DNA of 64,000 bases, from positions 124,001-188,000 of the forward strand of contig JBBPTG010000018.1 in the NCBI GenBank assembly GCA_038093975.1. Direction: 5' to 3'. The stretch is from Chalciporus piperatus. Its lineage: Eukaryota > Basidiomycota > Agaricomycetes > Boletales > Boletaceae. Below, in pieces: positions 61,601-64,000 of the stretch. The stretch's first letter is position 1. The number at the start of each line of letters is the position of its first letter. The notes under the pieces were generated by a model that was not told the DNA's origin, searched no databases, and was given only the letters and a program-made list of their open reading frames with translations. A program made the translations under genes and the position numbers.

Positions 61601-62838
61601 CCAGGGGGGCATGATTGGACCGCGAAGCCAAGATTTTCAATGGCCGCGTCTAGATCAGCAATATTGCCGACTGCATTGAAGCGAGCGAAGAGACCTGTGC
61701 CGAGATGGAGAAGGGTGACGTGTCGACCCGAGAATGTCGAGGGTTGAATGTTAAGAGATGTGGTCAGATATTCAATGGCTTGGTTAAGGTCATCTGTGTT
61801 TCCGGATTTGGTGTGACGAGCAAGAAGGGCTGCACCATAATTGTCGAGGATGCGGACACGGTCCATGTTAGCCACAGTGGACTGCGCTAGGGCTGTTGAA
61901 TAACAACCAATAGCCATGTCCAGCATCTGGTCGTCGCCTCCATTCATGAAAGCATACCAGAATGTGGCACCAAGGCTCGAGAGATACAACAGATAGCCCT
62001 CCTGACCTGGAGAGCACAGCTGCAACGCAGACGAGTAATGGCGCGATGCGCTCTCCAGGGCTTGAGTGTCGCTGTCAGATTCGAACTTGACGAGCATGGC
62101 ATCTCCCAGATTACCCAAGATGGTGCATCTTAAAGGATGTCCGGGAGGGCGGAGATCAAGACAATCCTGGTAACGCTCTAAAGCCATGTCTAGATCTGCC
62201 CTATCTCCCTGTCGTTGGTACCGTTCCTTCAGCGCATTTGCATAGTTATTAAGCAGCGAGTCGCGGTTGCGATTGTCAGAGCTCGCTGATAGAGCAGCGG
62301 AACAGGTTTGAACGACGCGATCCAGGGCTGGTGTATCTCCATAGCTCCGATAACGGCCGAGAAGACCGCTAGCAAGGTTTCCTACGAACCCGAGGTAAAA
62401 CGGGTGTTCTGGAGTGCTCGAGTCAACTGTGGCCTGGAAGCATTCGATGGCCTCTGTTAGGTCTTTGGCGTCCCCTCGAAGCCCAAAACGCGTGCGAAGC
62501 GCCATTCCCACATTGCTCAGTGCTGCAAGATGGCCAGGATCTCCAGGTTTTGTTAGATCGAGGAGTTCCCTCGAACGCGTGAGCCCTTCATCTAGGTCGC
62601 TCAGGTTTCCTGACGTTCGGAAACGGGTCATAAGCTTGTTCGCGAAGTCGCTGAGGGCATTGAAATATCCATCGGAGTCACCAGGATTTAGCGACTGCAA
62701 GGTTTGTCTGGCGATTTCGACATGATCGCGAACCTGAGCAACGGATTGAAGCGGCTGACTAGATTCCGCGTTAGCCTAAGGATCAGCCATCCAACCAGTA
62801 AGTATCGCATGGACGACGTACTTCGTTATTTCTACCAT
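58609..62838 (-). CDS. TPR-CHAT protein, second copy, about 1390 residues
   Basis: Same architecture as the gene at 43558 but with about 20 more degenerate TPR units (unit pattern 'GDxxDLDxAIExxxxAL.L.....R...L.NLG.AL..RF'). A junction region has ELSEQGRGLLWSQLSRVRTP. CHAT domain: SRIWWCPTSKLTSLPLHAAG, ISSYTPTLTALNRSRSEKST, catalytic His in WVHFACHGYQDLSQPFDSSF, catalytic Cys in FAFLSACHTAVGDSQTPDEI, then GFRSVIGTMWAVDDE and a terminal FIHIGA. The main exon is open from a TAG at about 62775 with no usable ATG. A short intron (donor ATG/GTAGAA at 62835, acceptor CCTTAG) would give MANAESSQPLQSVAQVRD; this start is a guess. Stop TAG at 58609. Confidence 0.88.
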
Positions 62839-63116
62839 TGCTTAGAGAATCGTTGAGTTATGGGAAGTAACTTCTGCCATGAGGAAAGAGTCTGGGGGCA
62901 GTGGCGTGACCCCACCGTGGGCGCTAAATTCTAACCCTTAGGCCCGCCAGTACTTAGTGGCTAGAGTTGATCAGAGCAGGATGATTATCTGGATTCAATT
63001 CAAAGCCAGTCAGCCGACGTCCACAAGCACTACAGATATTTTCCCCCGAAGATTGAAGGAAGACGGTCGTTCCTTCTACTACGCATGTACTCCGGATATC
63101 ATAATTTACACCCCGC

Positions 63117-64000
63117 TCAGGCTGGCCGCCCAGCATCTTTCACAACCACCACCGCGTATTTTCGAAGTCGATCGAGACCTCTTCTAAACGCCCTCACGGT
63201 GCGATCATCAACATCCCACTGCTGCAGACAACAATCCCGAATCTCCACACACACCGAACCCGGCACACGTCCCCTCGCAGCCAACCACTTACACAACCCT
63301 CTCACCCATCCTTTCCAACACATCATATCCGGTTCCTTCAAAACGACCCGACCGAGCGACCGCCATCCACCTTCTTCCGCCAGCATCCCGGGATCGGAAT
63401 CAGATGCAGGGAGTGCAGGAAGTACGAACCCCCGAAGGGTCGCTACGAATTTCAGGACATCCATCCCTCCGAGCACGACCTCCTCCACGTTCGGGAACGC
63501 CTTCACGAGTGACCTCGTGGGCATCATCCGCCTAACAGCGCTGTCATGTAAATACAGCCTCTTCACGCCAGCAAACCTAGGTACCCCATATCCATCGAAA
63601 AGATAATCCGCCGTACGATCCTGGTTGGGGAACTCCACGGAAAGATCGTCATGCCAGGGGATTTCAAGGTGTTTGAGCGCAGGCATTGTGAGAACGTTCA
63701 AGAGTTCACAGTGGTACCGCACGCCCGGTAGACGGCGATGGATGATGAGTGTCTCCAACAAGGGCAGAGTCGCGCCTGGGGGACGGATCGGGAAGTCTTC
63801 GTCTGGTTCAATGACGGGGCCGTATAAAGCGAGTGAGTTCAGACGCGGAGTCGAGCGTAAGAGCGCGCAAAGCGCTGGGAACTCGATGAGGTACGGCGGG
63901 AGGCGGAATTCTTGAATTGGTGACTCCTTGGTTCGTAGAGTGAGAGAAGTGAGATTATGGACGTTGAACCGCCAGTCGGATCTCGTTCTAAAGGTTTCAA
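63117..64000 (-). CDS. Leucine-rich/F-box-type protein, 5' part outside the window
   Basis: One open frame from the window edge to TGA at 63117, about 294 residues of the C-terminal part. It reads NVHNLTSLTLRTKESPIQEF, then RLPPYLIEFPALCALLRSTP, LNSLALYGPVIEPDEDFP, LPLLETLIIHRRLPG, VLTMPALKHLEIPWHDDL, GVKRLYLHDSAVR and FPNVEEVVLGGMDVLKFVATL. This ladder of 'LxxLxL' strands is typical of the C-terminal half of basidiomycete F-box proteins. The F-box itself would be upstream of 64000. The last 60 residues (WVRGLCKWLAARG to the end) are less repeat-like. Confidence 0.75.
   Translation of the reverse strand, partial: ETFRTRSDWRFNVHNLTSLTLRTKESPIQEFRLPPYLIEFPALCALLRSTPRLNSLALYGPVIEPDEDFPIRPPGATLPLLETLIIHRRLPGVRYHCELLNVLTMPALKHLEIPWHDDLSVEFPNQDRTADYLFDGYGVPRFAGVKRLYLHDSAVRRMMPTRSLVKAFPNVEEVVLGGMDVLKFVATLRGFVLPALPASDSDPGMLAEEGGWRSLGRVVLKEPDMMCWKGWVRGLCKWLAARGRVPGSVCVEIRDCCLQQWDVDDRTVRAFRRGLDRLRKYAVVVVKDAGRPA

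Overview
The window is nuclear DNA of a filamentous basidiomycete, most likely an Agaricomycete. The evidence is dense short introns (about 45-70 nt, GT...AG), no operon structure, low-complexity transcription factors, and families typical of this group: bicupin oxalate decarboxylase, F-box/leucine-rich proteins with the 'HRWRSFEL'-type motif, and TPR-CHAT proteins. I cannot name the genus. All exon joins were read by eye from splice signals and protein-family fit. No intact tRNA, rRNA or CRISPR array was seen.

Layout. 1-1230 holds no gene I can support. 1261-3472 (-) oxalate decarboxylase. 5443-6219 (-) HINT3-type HIT protein in five exons, divergent from 6522-8969 (+) Ubp8/USP22-type deubiquitinase. 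9543-10162 (-) acidic protein, divergent from 10397-11531 (+) tRNA-His guanylyltransferase. 11618-12464 (-) dead copy of the alpha/beta hydrolase at 14735-15622 (-), with a frameshifted F-box-like gene (12812-14435, -) between the two. 16994-19060 (+) forkhead factor. 19994-22436 (-) amidase. 22748-24419 (-) leucine-rich protein. 26024-27868 (-) histidine acid phosphatase. 28449-29118 (-) DUF4604 protein, divergent from 29272-30879 (+) F-box protein. 31751-32879 is a DNA transposon with perfect terminal inverted repeats and an 8-bp target duplication. About 4 kb with little sign of genes follows, then 37023-41171 (+) NsdD-like GATA factor. 43558-46419 (-) TPR-CHAT protein, 46928-49035 (-) peroxisomal SCPx-type thiolase, 49366-51025 (-) MINDY-type deubiquitinase with a CaaX end. 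51736-52260 (-) is a small secreted protein built from repeated mini-exons. 54272-56751 (+) large disordered protein, 58609 to about 62838 (-) second TPR-CHAT protein, and 63117-64000 (-) a leucine-rich/F-box-type gene running off the window.

The genes form no single pathway. Themes are ubiquitin biology (two deubiquitinases of different families plus F-box-type proteins), oxalate and phosphate chemistry at or outside the cell surface, developmental transcription factors (forkhead, GATA), and possible innate-immunity or cell-death proteases (two CHAT proteins). The most novel item is the secreted repeat protein at 51736-52260. Its four exons after the signal-peptide exon each encode one copy of an R-S-S-G-x-P...G-P-P-D peptide, all introns are in phase 0, and it looks like a precursor enlarged by exon duplication.
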